Source: Deltaproteobacteria bacterium (GTDB lineage: Bacteria; Bdellovibrionota; Bdellovibrionia; Bdellovibrionales; JAMPXM01). Taken from it: a DNA stretch of 64,000 bases. The notes beneath the pieces are model-generated. The model saw only the letters and a list, made by a program, of their open reading frames with translations. It was not told the DNA's origin and ran no database searches. Shown here one piece after another: positions 40,038 through 49,460 of the stretch. A program made the translations under genes and the position numbers. The stretch's first letter is position 1; the number at the start of each line of letters is the position of its first letter. The stretch covers positions 496,001-560,000 of the forward strand of contig JAFLCB010000001.1 in NCBI GenBank assembly GCA_017302795.1. Direction: 5' to 3'.

Positions 40038-40610
40038 ATGACGGGTTTTTTCAGCAAACTTTTTGGCAATAAAGCGTCGGCATCATCGGCAGAGACAAAA
40101 GCGGCCGGCATGGTAGAAGAAACAATTGGTGGCGTGATTGAGCGTTCTGGCCTCGCGCTTGAATTCGTAGCGACCAGCAAAATGAACGGCGATTTCGAAG
40201 AAGTGACAGTTGAGTTCACAGGCGCTGATTCGGAAATGTTGAAGGAAGAAAACGGCGAACTTCTGGAATCTTTCCAGTTGTTCGCGAAACGCGTACTTCA
40301 GCATAAACTTCCAGATGCTCGCGTTGAGGTTATTGCAGACGTTGATGGTTTCCGCGAGAAGGCGACTCAGTCATTGGTCGACCTGACAGACAAGTTGAAA
40401 GACAAGTGTCTTCAGTCTGGAAAATCCCAGTACATGCGTCCGTTGGCACCAAAAGATCGCAAGACAGTTCACCAACACCTTGCGGGCGACGAGCGTGTAC
40501 GAAGCCGTTCGATCGGCGAAGGTCATTTCAAAAAAGTTAAAATCTATCCAGCAAAGCAGGCAACTCGTGAAGAGACTGACTCGCGCGATGACAATTTTGG
40601 AAACGTTTAA
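40038..40610 (+). CDS. jag: Jag-type RNA-binding protein (KH and R3H domains)
   Basis: A 190-residue protein of the Jag/KhpB family. The N-terminal part starts MTGFFSKLFGNKASAS. A KH-like domain follows (about 40-120), and a C-terminal R3H domain is recognised by QYMRPLAPKDRKTVHQHLAGDERVRSRSIGEG. Its place right after yidC is classical (the spoIIIJ-jag pair). The start is ATG 40038, with GGAGGA four bases upstream; the longer frame is antisense to nothing but lacks an RBS. Confidence 0.9.
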   Translation: MTGFFSKLFGNKASASSAETKAAGMVEETIGGVIERSGLALEFVATSKMNGDFEEVTVEFTGADSEMLKEENGELLESFQLFAKRVLQHKLPDARVEVIADVDGFREKATQSLVDLTDKLKDKCLQSGKSQYMRPLAPKDRKTVHQHLAGDERVRSRSIGEGHFKKVKIYPAKQATREETDSRDDNFGNV

Positions 40611-40616
40611 TCCGCA

Positions 40617-42011
40617 ATGATAAGTGTTCGTCCCGGCGATCGTGACACTATTTGCGCGTTGGCTACAGCACCTGGTGTTGGGGCCATCGCAGTTGTTCGG
40701 ATCTCTGGGGGAAAGTCCCTTGAAATATCCCGTACGATAGCGAGTTTTCTTCCGTCGACTCCGGAATCCCACAGGGCGTATTTTGGATCTTTGAGAGCTA
40801 GTGGTGCTCTTCTTGATGAGGCGCTGGTTACTTATTTTGCCGACGGATCCTCTTTTACCGGACAAGAATCGCTGGAATTTTCCGTTCATGGTGGGGCGCA
40901 AATCGCTGGTCGTCTCATTGAAGTACTCATTGGCGCAGGTGCCCGGCTCGCGAATCCGGGAGAATTTACTTACCGCGCCTATATGAACGATCGAATCGAT
41001 CTTGTTCAGGCGGAAAGTATTTTAAGTTTGATCGAATCCCGCTCTAGTGAGGGATCTGCGAATGCACTTGCACAGCTGAAAGGCGAGCTAAGCGGAAAGT
41101 TTCTTGAAATCGAGGATTCGTTGCTTTGGCTAGGCGCTCAGCTTGAAGCCAGCATCGATTTTTCTTCCGATGGAATTGAGCTTAAGCCTTCGAAAGATTT
41201 GTTGGATCGGGCCCTAGGCCTTCAGGCCGATATAAAGGCTCTTATTCAGACTTACCAAAAGGGACGAATTTTGCGTGATGGTTTGACGGTTGCTCTTATT
41301 GGGGTCCCAAACGCGGGGAAGTCTTCGCTTTTGAATGCGCTCGTGGAAGATGACCGCGCGATTGTTACGGATCACCCAGGTACGACAAGAGATTTGATTC
41401 AGGTGGAAACCCTTTTGGACGGAACTCCAGTCACGTGGATTGATACGGCCGGTATTCGTGCCTCGGAAGACGAGGTCGAGCGACTTGGTGTCGAGCGTTC
41501 TTTAAAGGTTCGAAGCGAGTCTGATTTTGTCGTTGTCGTCATCGATTTGGCCGACCGCAGTTGGCGCGAACGTCTGTCAAACTTCGTTCGTGAGGGCCGG
41601 AAAGACGAATGGTATTTTTTCAACAAAGTTGATCTTGATCGGTCTGGTGAATGGGTTGCGACCGCAGAGGCCGAGGCCGAGAAGTACGGCATTTCTGCTC
41701 GGTCGGTGTTTGGCTCTGCTAAGAAGGGAACCGGCCTTGAACAATTAAAAAAGGCGGTTCTCGCGCCAGTGCGCGAAAAGCTGTCGGTCCAGGGCGGCGT
41801 TGTGGTGACCCAAAGCCGGCATGTCGAAGGTCTGCAGAAAATCGATGTTGCGCTTGAGAAGGCTTTAAAACTGATTGGTTCTGACGGTAGCCCCGAGATT
41901 ATTGCTTACGAACTTCAGGTGGCTGTGAAATCCGTCCACGAATTACTAGGTAAGGTCTTTCACGAACAGGTGATCGATCGAATCTTTAAAGAATTCTGCC
42001 TCGGGAAGTAG
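40617..42011 (+). CDS. mnmE: tRNA uridine-34 modification GTPase MnmE
   Basis: A 464-residue GTPase that, with MnmG, installs the carboxymethylaminomethyl group on U34 of certain tRNAs. The N-terminal formyl-THF-binding domain contains [16 protein letters not shown] and [17 protein letters not shown]. The G1 motif is GVPNAGKSS (229-237), followed by [10 protein letters not shown] and DTAGIR. The C-terminal motif FCLGK provides the catalytic Cys461. It is 6 bases after jag and 13 before mnmG. Confidence 0.96.
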   Translation: MISVRPGDRDTICALATAPGVGAIAVVRISGGKSLEISRTIASFLPSTPESHRAYFGSLRASGALLDEALVTYFADGSSFTGQESLEFSVHGGAQIAGRLIEVLIGAGARLANPGEFTYRAYMNDRIDLVQAESILSLIESRSSEGSANALAQLKGELSGKFLEIEDSLLWLGAQLEASIDFSSDGIELKPSKDLLDRALGLQADIKALIQTYQKGRILRDGLTVALIGVPNAGKSSLLNALVEDDRAIVTDHPGTTRDLIQVETLLDGTPVTWIDTAGIRASEDEVERLGVERSLKVRSESDFVVVVIDLADRSWRERLSNFVREGRKDEWYFFNKVDLDRSGEWVATAEAEAEKYGISARSVFGSAKKGTGLEQLKKAVLAPVREKLSVQGGVVVTQSRHVEGLQKIDVALEKALKLIGSDGSPEIIAYELQVAVKSVHELLGKVFHEQVIDRIFKEFCLGK

Positions 42012-42024
42012 TACAACCCTTCGA

Positions 42025-43974
42025 ATGGAAGATTTTGACGTTATAGTAGTAGGTGCGGGACATGCGGGTCTTGAGGCATGTCTGGCTTCGGCCCGCTTGG
42101 GCGCGCGCACGGCATTGGTGACTTCGAATCTTTCCCGCATTGGATACATGAGTTGCAATCCGTCGATTGGGGGCCTGGCTAAGGGACACATGGTTCGTGA
42201 GGTCGATGTTCTTGGCGGCGAAATGGGTCTCGCGGCGGATGCGACCTGTATTCAATTTAAAAGGCTCAATTCTAGAAAAGGTCCGGCGGTTCGCGGTTCG
42301 CGATCCCAGTGCGACAAAGACCTCTACATCGACTTCATGGTTGATCGCGTTCGAAGCACGGCTGGACTTTCAGTCGTCGGTGGCGAAGCAAAGTCGTTTC
42401 TTTTGGAAGGGGGTCGCTGTGTTGGGATCTCGCTTCATGATGGATCTTTTCTTAGGTCTCGTGCAGTTGTTTTGACGACTGGCACTTTCATGCGCGGAGT
42501 TATGCATATTGGCCTTCGGCAAATTGAGGGTGGTCGTATAGGCGATAAGGCCACGATTGGGATCAGTGATCAATTGCGCGAGCACGGCTTCAACGTTCAA
42601 CGTTTGAAAACAGGCACACCGGCGCGTCTCAGAGCGGGTTCCATTGATTTTTCTAAAACGGTCGAACAAAGAGGCGACGAGGTTTTTTTTCCGTTTTCTT
42701 CGCGGAGCTCTAGAAACCTTACGTTGCCACAAGTTTCTTGCTGGCTGAGTCACACCAATGAACGCACTCACGATATCATTCGTTCGAATCTCGATAAAAG
42801 CCCGATGTACTGCGGAAACATTGAGGGCCGCGGGCCACGATATTGTCCGAGTATCGAGGATAAGATCACCCGCTTTGTCGATAAAATTTCTCATCAGACC
42901 TTTCTCGAGCCGGAAGGACTTACCACGGATTCGATTTATCTCCAGGGAATCTCGACAAGCTTGCCGGAAGAAGTTCAGCTGCAGTTTTTAAAGACGATCG
43001 ATGGTCTAGAGAACGTCGAAGTTTTGAAGTACGGCTACGCAGTTGAATACGATTTCGTCGAGCCGACACAGATTAAACACTCTCTTGAAACTCGAAATAT
43101 TCCCGGGCTTTTCTTGGCGGGTCAGATCAATGGCACGAGTGGTTACGAGGAGGCCGCAGCTCAGGGTTTTATCGCAGGTGTTAACGCTGTTCGAAAAGTG
43201 CGTGAAGAAGAGAGTTTCGTTCTCGCAAGAGACGAAGCTTACATTGGCGTTTTGATCGACGATTTAGTGACAAAAGGAACGCGCGAACCCTACCGAATGT
43301 TTACGTCGCGTGCCGAACACAGACTCGTCCTTCGTGAGGACAATACCCTGGAAAGACTATGGAATCGCGCGACCGAACTTGGGGTTTTAGGCCCTGACCA
43401 GGAGTCTCGACTTGAAACGATTTTGGAAAAACGTGACGAACTTCGGAAGATTCTCAAGTCTACAGTTCTTACCCCGACCCCCGAGACACAATCTAAACTT
43501 GAGTCAATGGGTACTGCCAAGTTGCTTAAACCGACCACTGGCGAGGAACTTTTAAGACGACATGAAGTATGCTTCGAAGATCTGGCGGCGTTTGGAATTT
43601 CAGGAGACTATGATGTCTCGGTTGTTGAGCCAGTTGAGATTGAAGTTAAGTACGCTGGTTACATTGATCGTGAGAAAGAAGTGATTCGCGCGAGCCGCAA
43701 ATTTGAGTCGTTTAGGATTCCAGAGGGTTTTGATTACACAGCAGTCAAAGGTCTATCTAAAGAAGAACTGGAAAAACTTCTCGAGAAAAGGCCAGAGACT
43801 CTTGGACAGGCCAGCAGAATGAGTGGAGTGAATCCTTCAGCGATCCAAGCGCTTATCGTATATCTAAAGTCTAAACGGAGTATTGTTGACGCCGACCAAG
43901 AAGAAACCAGAAGACGATCTCGATCTTTCAGTCGCGAGCTCCAAAACAGAGGGGCCGACGGGCGAGCGCCTTAA
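42025..43974 (+). CDS. mnmG: tRNA uridine-34 modification enzyme MnmG
   Basis: A 649-residue FAD-dependent partner of MnmE. The FAD-binding loop is [19 protein letters not shown] (8-26). Further signatures are [38 protein letters not shown] and [20 protein letters not shown]. The last roughly 28 residues ([19 protein letters not shown] and after) go beyond the usual end and overlap rsmG, so they may be an extension with no conserved function. Confidence 0.96.
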   Translation: MEDFDVIVVGAGHAGLEACLASARLGARTALVTSNLSRIGYMSCNPSIGGLAKGHMVREVDVLGGEMGLAADATCIQFKRLNSRKGPAVRGSRSQCDKDLYIDFMVDRVRSTAGLSVVGGEAKSFLLEGGRCVGISLHDGSFLRSRAVVLTTGTFMRGVMHIGLRQIEGGRIGDKATIGISDQLREHGFNVQRLKTGTPARLRAGSIDFSKTVEQRGDEVFFPFSSRSSRNLTLPQVSCWLSHTNERTHDIIRSNLDKSPMYCGNIEGRGPRYCPSIEDKITRFVDKISHQTFLEPEGLTTDSIYLQGISTSLPEEVQLQFLKTIDGLENVEVLKYGYAVEYDFVEPTQIKHSLETRNIPGLFLAGQINGTSGYEEAAAQGFIAGVNAVRKVREEESFVLARDEAYIGVLIDDLVTKGTREPYRMFTSRAEHRLVLREDNTLERLWNRATELGVLGPDQESRLETILEKRDELRKILKSTVLTPTPETQSKLESMGTAKLLKPTTGEELLRRHEVCFEDLAAFGISGDYDVSVVEPVEIEVKYAGYIDREKEVIRASRKFESFRIPEGFDYTAVKGLSKEELEKLLEKRPETLGQASRMSGVNPSAIQALIVYLKSKRSIVDADQEETRRRSRSFSRELQNRGADGRAP

Positions 43975-44593
43975 TGAATGGGCTCCTCATTTAACACCTG
44001 ATCAAATCAAAGCCTGCAAAGTATATTTGTCGGAATTACTCCGTTTTAATAAGCGCTTGAATTTGATCTCGTCGGCGACCGTGCCCAAGGCTGACGCGGT
44101 GCATATATTGGATGCGGTTCGGGCCTGGAAGTTGATTGAACCGCTGATTCCTTCTGGTTCAGTTGTTTATGACTTTGGTACTGGAAATGGTCTTCCTGGA
44201 CTTTTGTCTGCGGCGCTGTCCCCTGACCGTCAGTTTCGGCTTGTCGATCGAGATCAGCGAAAGATGGAGTTCTGTAAGCACCTCGGCGCTACATTGAAAT
44301 TAACTAATGTTTCTTATCTGTGCATGGATCTGAAGGATGTTCCAGACTCTTCTGTTCAGTTTGCGATTTCACGAGGTTTTGCGAGCGTTAGCAGCTCGAT
44401 GCTTTTCGCTCGACGCCAGTTTGCAGTTGGCGGGCGATTTTTTATGTTGAAGGGTGAGGGCTGGTCCCGTGAGCTGGCGGAAGTTCAGCCACAGCTTTTC
44501 AGTTTCTGGCGTGCCGAGATGATTGGTCAATATAGTCTTCCGGATTCTGTCGCTGAGTACGTGGTGATCGCTGCAGAGAAGATTTCCGTCTAA
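43883..44593 (+). CDS. rsmG: 16S rRNA (guanine-527-N7) methyltransferase
   Basis: A 236-residue SAM-dependent methyltransferase. The SAM loop is [28 protein letters not shown] before it and [11 protein letters not shown] after it are typical. Only TTG start codons (43883 or 43886, with GGAG upstream) serve this frame, since the region after the mnmG stop has no in-frame ATG/GTG/TTG, so the gene overlaps mnmG by about 90 bases. It may be shorter in reality only if a non-canonical start is used. Confidence 0.88.
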   Translation: MLTPTKKKPEDDLDLSVASSKTEGPTGERLNEWAPHLTPDQIKACKVYLSELLRFNKRLNLISSATVPKADAVHILDAVRAWKLIEPLIPSGSVVYDFGTGNGLPGLLSAALSPDRQFRLVDRDQRKMEFCKHLGATLKLTNVSYLCMDLKDVPDSSVQFAISRGFASVSSSMLFARRQFAVGGRFFMLKGEGWSRELAEVQPQLFSFWRAEMIGQYSLPDSVAEYVVIAAEKISV

Positions 44594-44609
44594 TGTTCCA
44601 CGTGGAACA
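44594..44609. promoter_or_regulatory. parS centromere site 1
   Basis: TGTTCCACGTGGAACA is a perfect 16-bp palindrome identical to the ParB-binding parS consensus of many Gram-negative bacteria. It starts right after the rsmG stop codon. Confidence 0.95.
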
Positions 44610-44622
44610 ATAAGTTTTATGT

Positions 44623-45171
44623 CTATTTCGACGTTTTGATCTTCTCGTCTATTTCAGCCCGCATTTCCTCCGGTGACTTCCTGTTATAGCGGTCGGTTTT
44701 CTTTAATCTTGAATTCCACTCTCGCGGGGAATCCTGTAGGCGTCGCTGTGCCTTATATGCTTCGAAGTCTTCGGGCTTTGGCCACTCTTCGCCAGCATTG
44801 AAAGCGTCCAGATACTCTTTTCGGGCATATTCTTTCCGTTGTTGGACCCGAATTTCGAAATAGAGGGCCTCCTGATCTGCCACCATAAGGCGCGTTTCCT
44901 TTTGTGAGAGATCCTGCTGAAGTTTGCGTCGGCTAGCATCCCGAGGCGGAAGAGCCTCGAGATCCGCCTTCAGAGTTTTGATCTCTTCTTTAACTGACTC
45001 AGATGCGGCCTTTGCCAGGGCACCGCGACTTGAGAGATCGAGATAGATCGGATCCTTCAATTCAGGAGTCGGATTCGGACGTGAACAACCAGAAAGTAGC
45101 CCCGTGAGTATCATGATCATCCAAATAAATCCGAATCCGAACGTTGTTAGATAATCATCTCCGTGTCGCAT
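44623..45171 (-). CDS. Small lipoprotein, function unknown
   Basis: A 182-residue protein from the ATG at 45171: a short basic start, a hydrophobic core and a lipobox LLSGC (Cys about 30), so it is probably lipidated. The mature part is almost wholly charged, helical and Lys/Glu/Arg/Leu-rich (VKEEIKTLKADLEALPPRD, RKLQQDLSQKETRLMVA, then EYARKEYLDAFNAGEEWPKP), suggesting a coiled coil. The frame is open to 45231, but that longer start lies across parS site 2 and is rejected. It is the only gene between the two parS sites and is transcribed against its neighbours. Confidence 0.65.
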   Translation of the reverse strand: MRHGDDYLTTFGFGFIWMIMILTGLLSGCSRPNPTPELKDPIYLDLSSRGALAKAASESVKEEIKTLKADLEALPPRDASRRKLQQDLSQKETRLMVADQEALYFEIRVQQRKEYARKEYLDAFNAGEEWPKPEDFEAYKAQRRLQDSPREWNSRLKKTDRYNRKSPEEMRAEIDEKIKTSK

Positions 45172-45210
45172 AGCCACTTTGCCCACCCTTGACTGATCAC
45201 ATAGCCAAAA

Positions 45211-45226
45211 TGTTCCACGTGGAACA
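45211..45226. promoter_or_regulatory. parS centromere site 2
   Basis: A second exact copy of TGTTCCACGTGGAACA, 601 bases after the first copy and 128 bases before the parA ATG. A TATACT-like -10 sequence (45253-45258) lies 27 bases downstream, so ParB bound here could also affect parA transcription. Confidence 0.95.
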
Positions 45227-45338
45227 TCCACCTATTCAGCGATTCATATCTGTATACTTATCGGAATGCCGGCTAGCGAAATGAGTTGAAAATCAATTGT
45301 GAGCGCGATCTAACTTTATGCGTCCACTTGGAGGGACT

Positions 45339-46208
45339 ATGGCGCGTATAATTTGTATTGCGAATCAAAAAGGTGGGGTCGGTAAAACGACGACATCGGT
45401 GAATTTATCTTCTTGTCTGGCGGCACGAGGCCGCAAAGTCCTGTTGGTAGATTTGGATCCCCAGGGTAATGCATCCAGCGGATTGGGCTTGAAGAAGCAC
45501 GAGTACCAGGAAGCGAATATCTATCACGTTCTCATCGGTGAAAAAACCATCGAAGAGATCCGAATGAACACTTCAAATCCCAATCTGTTTGTTGCCCCGG
45601 CGACGCCGGACTTGGTTGGTGCAGAAATCGAACTTGTAGACGCGCAGCGTCGCGAGTACCGACTTCGGGAAGCAATTGGTTCTGTTGCCGATGGATACGA
45701 CTATGTTCTCATCGATTGCCCACCATCCCTTGGTCTGCTGACATTGAATGCGTTGGCCGCTGCCAATACTTTTTTGGTGCCGCTACAATGTGAATATTAT
45801 GCGCTGGAGGGTTTATCACAGCTGTTAACAACAGCCGGCTTGGTAAAGAAAAACATCAATCCGGAACTTCGGATCGAAGGCATTCTTTTGACGATGTTTG
45901 CCGCCAGCAACAATTTATCGCACCAAGTTGTTTCCGAAATTCAAACGCACTTTGGAGACAAAGTTTTCAAGGCGATCATCCCTAGAAACGTTCGTCTAAG
46001 CGAGGCGCCATCGCATGGCCAATCAATCTTGGAATACGAGCCGCGATCAGTGGGCGCGTTAAAATATCAGGAGCTAGCACAGGAGTTGGACGCCCGGGTT
46101 TATGGTCAGGTGGCTACTCAAACGACCGCTTCAGACATAGAGCCTGAAGCAATGCGATCACCAGTAAATCAGAACAAAGAAGCCTACGTCGAGGGTCCAA
46201 ATGTCTGA
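45339..46208 (+). CDS. parA: Chromosome-partitioning ATPase ParA
   Basis: A 289-residue deviant-Walker ATPase that moves ParB-parS complexes. The motif KGGVGKTT is at 10-17 (deviant Walker A with the signature Lys), DLDPQGNASSGLGL and LIDCPPSLGLLTLNAL follow. The ATG at 45339 has GGAGGG four bases upstream; the frame can be opened to 45318 without an RBS. A possible TATACT -10 at 45253-45258 has no clear -35 and lies beside parS site 2. It overlaps parB by eight bases. Confidence 0.96.
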   Translation: MARIICIANQKGGVGKTTTSVNLSSCLAARGRKVLLVDLDPQGNASSGLGLKKHEYQEANIYHVLIGEKTIEEIRMNTSNPNLFVAPATPDLVGAEIELVDAQRREYRLREAIGSVADGYDYVLIDCPPSLGLLTLNALAAANTFLVPLQCEYYALEGLSQLLTTAGLVKKNINPELRIEGILLTMFAASNNLSHQVVSEIQTHFGDKVFKAIIPRNVRLSEAPSHGQSILEYEPRSVGALKYQELAQELDARVYGQVATQTTASDIEPEAMRSPVNQNKEAYVEGPNV

Positions 46209-47322
46209 AACTACGCCTATTAATTCAAACAATAGTAAAATTGGAAAGCCTCGTCTTGGGCGCGGACTGGGTAGTCTTTTGAGCGGAGTGAATACTCAGG
46301 AAACCACCGGACGTCAGGCATCCGGAATGGAGCATGTCGACGCTGGGAATTCCGTGAACTCGCCAGGTGAATCAGCACCTGTAACCACGTCGAATTTTCA
46401 GGGGAATTCTTCAACAACAGATCAAGCTTCCGCATCTTCATCAGAGACGCCGGTCGTCGCGCCTGTTGTCCCGGAAACTGCAAGGATTTGGAATGTTGCG
46501 ATCGAAAAAATAGTCGCCAACACCCAGCAGCCAAGACAAGTCTTCGAAGGTGTTGCGCTCAAAGAACTTGCTGCATCAATAAAGGAAAAAGGAATTCTTC
46601 AGCCGATCACGGCGCGTCGAAAATCCGAAACAGAATTTGAAATTATCGCTGGCGAAAGGCGCTGGCGGGCGGCTCAAATGGCTGGACTGAAAGAGGTCCC
46701 GGTCATACTGAAAAATGTGACTGAACAAGACTCGTTGGAATTCGCAATTCTCGAAAATATTCAGCGCGCTGACTTAAATCCGGTGGAAGAAGCTGAGGCT
46801 TACGATCACCTGATGAAGGCCTACGGTTTAACGCAGGCCCAAGTTGCGGATCGACTGGGAAAAGAGCGGCCAACCATCGCGAACGCCCTGCGTCTTTTGG
46901 TGCTGCCACCTGAAGTAAAATTGATGATCGGCGGCGGCGAGCTTTCGGCGGGACATGCTAAAGTTCTACTTGGTCTCGAGAGCATGTCCGATCAGATTGA
47001 TCTCGCCAAGGAAGTTGTTCGCGAAAAATTATCTGTTCGGGCGCTTGAACGAAAAGTTGCGGAGATCAAATCGAAACCTACAGGGTCCGGCGTTAAAGCA
47101 AACGTCCCTATGGGATTAGATGTTTCATCTAAGCTTGTTGAAGCACTTGCTGGGGAATTGCAAAAGCTTATTGGTACTCGCGTCGTCATTGACTATGCCG
47201 ACCGCCGCGGCAAACTGAGTGTCTATTTTCATTCAGACGAGCAGTTGACCGAAATCGTGGAAAGGATGCGACGAGGATGGGCGAAACAGAGCGCAGCACC
47301 GAACGTGTCTTCCCGAAGCTAA
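46201..47322 (+). CDS. parB: Chromosome-partitioning protein ParB
   Basis: A 373-residue CTP-binding DNA clamp. The N-terminal ParA-contact motif KIGKPRLGRGLGSLL (13-27) is followed by about 70 low-complexity Ser/Thr/Gly residues. The CTP-binding boxes are GERRWRAAQ (151-159) and ENIQRADLNP (185-194). The helix-turn-helix is about 207-232 (YGLTQAQVADRLGKERPTI). A C-terminal dimerisation domain ends the protein. The two parS sites just upstream are its targets. The last 46 bases overlap the bactofilin gene. Confidence 0.96.
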   Translation: MSETTPINSNNSKIGKPRLGRGLGSLLSGVNTQETTGRQASGMEHVDAGNSVNSPGESAPVTTSNFQGNSSTTDQASASSSETPVVAPVVPETARIWNVAIEKIVANTQQPRQVFEGVALKELAASIKEKGILQPITARRKSETEFEIIAGERRWRAAQMAGLKEVPVILKNVTEQDSLEFAILENIQRADLNPVEEAEAYDHLMKAYGLTQAQVADRLGKERPTIANALRLLVLPPEVKLMIGGGELSAGHAKVLLGLESMSDQIDLAKEVVREKLSVRALERKVAEIKSKPTGSGVKANVPMGLDVSSKLVEALAGELQKLIGTRVVIDYADRRGKLSVYFHSDEQLTEIVERMRRGWAKQSAAPNVSSRS

Positions 47323-47678
47323 TGCCTGAATCAACAATTACAGACGGCCGCCTTACTGCGCTTCTGGATGAGGGATCGAATTTCGAAGGTAAACTTTCGT
47401 TTGAGGGTGTCGTAAGAATTGGCGGCATTTTTAAAGGAGAGATTTTCACCCGCGACACACTCGTCGTGAATCCAGGCGCAATCGTTGAGGCCGAAGTCGA
47501 GGCAGACGTCGTGGTTATCTCGGGTACCTTCGTTGGAAGCGTCGCTGCGCGAAAAAGAGTCATTATGCATCCGCCAGCTGTTTTCCGAGGAACCGTGACG
47601 ACTCCTAGTTTAAGGATCGATGAAGGCGTAACTTTTGAGGGCGCCTCCTACATGCCCACAACTTCAGCAGGGACTTAG
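47277..47678 (+). CDS. Bactofilin-family polymer protein
   Basis: A 133-residue bactofilin. The core (about 25-125) is a run of short beta-strand turns: LLDEGSNFEGKLSFEGVVRIGG, then FKGEIFTRDTLVVNPGAIVEAEV, then VVVISGTFVGSVAARKRVIM and PPAVFRGTVTTPSLRIDEG. Bactofilins polymerise without nucleotide and scaffold polar or cell-wall complexes. I take the ATG at 47277 (GAGG immediately upstream); the alternative ATG at 47322 gives 118 residues and overlaps the parB stop as TAATG. Both place it in the parAB operon. Confidence 0.88.
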   Translation: MGETERSTERVFPKLMPESTITDGRLTALLDEGSNFEGKLSFEGVVRIGGIFKGEIFTRDTLVVNPGAIVEAEVEADVVVISGTFVGSVAARKRVIMHPPAVFRGTVTTPSLRIDEGVTFEGASYMPTTSAGT

Positions 47679-47876
47679 AGCAACAGCCACAAAGGCAAGC
47701 ATCGAAAATAAACAGGAATTTGCCCACGGAAAACGAAGGGCAAACTCCTTGCCACGTCCATTGGGCGGTGCTATTGAAAACCGCTACACGAACATAAACT
47801 TCCGGCCAAATCGCTGAATTTGTTTAAATGATTTAAGTGAATGCGTTTTGGTGCCTGAAGAATCGGTGGAAAAAGA

Positions 47877-48323
47877 ATGGAACTGCTGAAATCGCTCGGC
47901 ATCGACGGAACTTTATGGATTCACATAGCGTGTTTCGCTGTCGGCTATTTGTCGCTCTCGAACTTTGTTTTTAAACCTTACGCCAAAGCATTGGCAGAGC
48001 GCGAAAAGCGAACTGTCGGAGGCGAAGAGCTTGCGCAACAACTTCTAATACAAGCAGGCGAAATCAACGCGAACTACGAACAAAAAGCAAAGGCTATCTC
48101 CGCCTCTATTCGCTCCGAGTACGACAAGAATCGTGCTGAGGCCCTTCGCGAATCGGAATCGCTGATTTCGAGCGCGCGCCAGGAGGCCGCTAAGCTTTTG
48201 GAATCTTCCCGCGCCAAAATCGCATCTGAAATCGGCGCTGCGAAAAACGCTCTCGCGAGCGAAGTTCCAGCGATCACATCCGCAATCGCATCGAAGATGG
48301 CCGGCAAGGAGATCTCGCTGTGA
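47877..48323 (+). CDS. ATP synthase F0 subunit b' (first b-type subunit)
   Basis: A 148-residue peripheral-stalk subunit. One N-terminal membrane helix (about 12-32, LWIHIACFAVGYLSLSNFVF) leads into a long charged coiled coil (AEREKRTVGGEELAQQLLIQ, ASIRSEYDKNRAEALRESE). Together with the next gene it gives two different b-type subunits, the b/b' arrangement known from cyanobacteria and alphaproteobacteria. GGTGG lies about 10 bases before the ATG. A short AT-rich dyad (47822-47836) lies upstream in the 198-base gap. Confidence 0.85.
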   Translation: MELLKSLGIDGTLWIHIACFAVGYLSLSNFVFKPYAKALAEREKRTVGGEELAQQLLIQAGEINANYEQKAKAISASIRSEYDKNRAEALRESESLISSARQEAAKLLESSRAKIASEIGAAKNALASEVPAITSAIASKMAGKEISL

Positions 48324-48913
48324 AAATGTCAACTTGGGTAAAGTTCCTAGCCCTAACGGTCATCTTGGCGGTTCCAGGTCTTCTTATCACCCATTTCGGT
48401 AACGCAGCTGGCGCGAGCGGCCACGAGGGTGGGATTCCAATGGTTCTCTGGCTCCAGGTAATCAACTTCGTCCTTTATATGGGCCTTGTTGTTTATCTCG
48501 CAAAGAAGCCTCTTCAGGAATTGTTTCAAGGTCGTTACGATGGGTTTTTCTCGGCTTTGAAAAAAGCTGAGGCGGCGAAGGCGGAAGCTGAAGCGAAGAG
48601 AAAAGAAATTCAAGATCGTCTAAATAAACTTGAAACGACTAGGGATGAATCAATTCAAAAAGCGCGCGAAGAAGCGGCGGCACTTCGAAATCAAATAGTC
48701 GAAGAGGCGAGGTCACTGTCTTCTAAGCTGAAAGCTGATGCGGAAAAAACGGCGTTTATTGAAATTGAACGTGCGAAAACAGAGCTGCGAGAAGACCTTC
48801 TTGCGCAATCAGTAATTATGGCGAAACGAATTCTAACGGACAAGATGCAAGAACAAGATCAAAAGCGTCTGCAAACCGAGTTTGTCGATAAAATTGGGGC
48901 GGTGTCGCAGTGA
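48320..48913 (+). CDS. atpF: ATP synthase F0 subunit b
   Basis: A 197-residue b subunit. It starts with a hydrophobic signal-like segment (about 5-28), a short Gly/His linker and then the membrane helix (about 42-62, MVLWLQVINFVLYMGLVVYL). The long stalk coil follows (AKAEAEAKRKEIQDRLNKLE, IQKAREEAAALRNQIVEEA). It overlaps both neighbours by four bases (GTGA/ATGA type), so it is translationally coupled to b' and atpH. Confidence 0.88.
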   Translation: MKMSTWVKFLALTVILAVPGLLITHFGNAAGASGHEGGIPMVLWLQVINFVLYMGLVVYLAKKPLQELFQGRYDGFFSALKKAEAAKAEAEAKRKEIQDRLNKLETTRDESIQKAREEAAALRNQIVEEARSLSSKLKADAEKTAFIEIERAKTELREDLLAQSVIMAKRILTDKMQEQDQKRLQTEFVDKIGAVSQ

Positions 48914-49458
48914 AATCAAACACCCTTGCGAAGCGCTATGCGAAAGCGATCTTCTCTTTGTCGCTTGATAATCGATCCCAAGAAAAAGTCCTGAACGACC
49001 TTCGCGCTCTGAGCGATGCTTTTGATTCAGATGCTTCGATCAAAGCCTTCTTTAACTCGCCAATGATCTCGGGCGCACAAAAAGCGTCAACGCTTTCCAA
49101 GGCCCTCGAGGGTCGCGCGCCAACAGAAGAGGTTAATCAGTTTCTGATGCTGTTGGCGAAAAAAGACCGACTGCCAATCTTTGGCGATATCGTTGAAGCC
49201 TTCCAGGCCGAAATCGATGCGGCCAACAATGTGTGCCGAGGCGTCGTCAAGTCGACGATTGCGCTTGGACCAACAGAGCGAATTCAGATCGAAAAAACGG
49301 TCGAAGGCGTCCTGAAGAAAAAAGTCATCATGACCTATAAAGTAGACCCGAGTGTAATCGGCGGTTTAGTTGCACAAGTTGGCAGCCATACTTTCGATGA
49401 CTCTTTGTCCACGCACCTGAAGAGAATGAGTGAAGAACTCAAGAGGAGAACGATCTAA
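48910..49458 (+). CDS. atpH: ATP synthase F1 subunit delta
   Basis: A 182-residue OSCP-type subunit that ties the b stalk to F1. The N-terminal helical domain ([49 protein letters not shown]-like) and the C-terminal motif [25 protein letters not shown] are typical. It begins with GTG overlapping atpF and ends two bases before atpA. Confidence 0.95.
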   Translation: MKSNTLAKRYAKAIFSLSLDNRSQEKVLNDLRALSDAFDSDASIKAFFNSPMISGAQKASTLSKALEGRAPTEEVNQFLMLLAKKDRLPIFGDIVEAFQAEIDAANNVCRGVVKSTIALGPTERIQIEKTVEGVLKKKVIMTYKVDPSVIGGLVAQVGSHTFDDSLSTHLKRMSEELKRRTI

Positions 49459-49460
49459 CC

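Noticed and set aside
45171-45231. Longer start of the lipoprotein gene at 45231
   Set aside because: It would run across parS site 2 and put residues before the signal peptide; the ATG at 45171 gives a normal lipoprotein.
47822-47836. AT-rich dyad TTTAAAT-G-ATTTAAG before the atpF' gene as an operator
   Set aside because: Short, AT-only and 40 bases before the start; could easily arise by chance in a promoter region.
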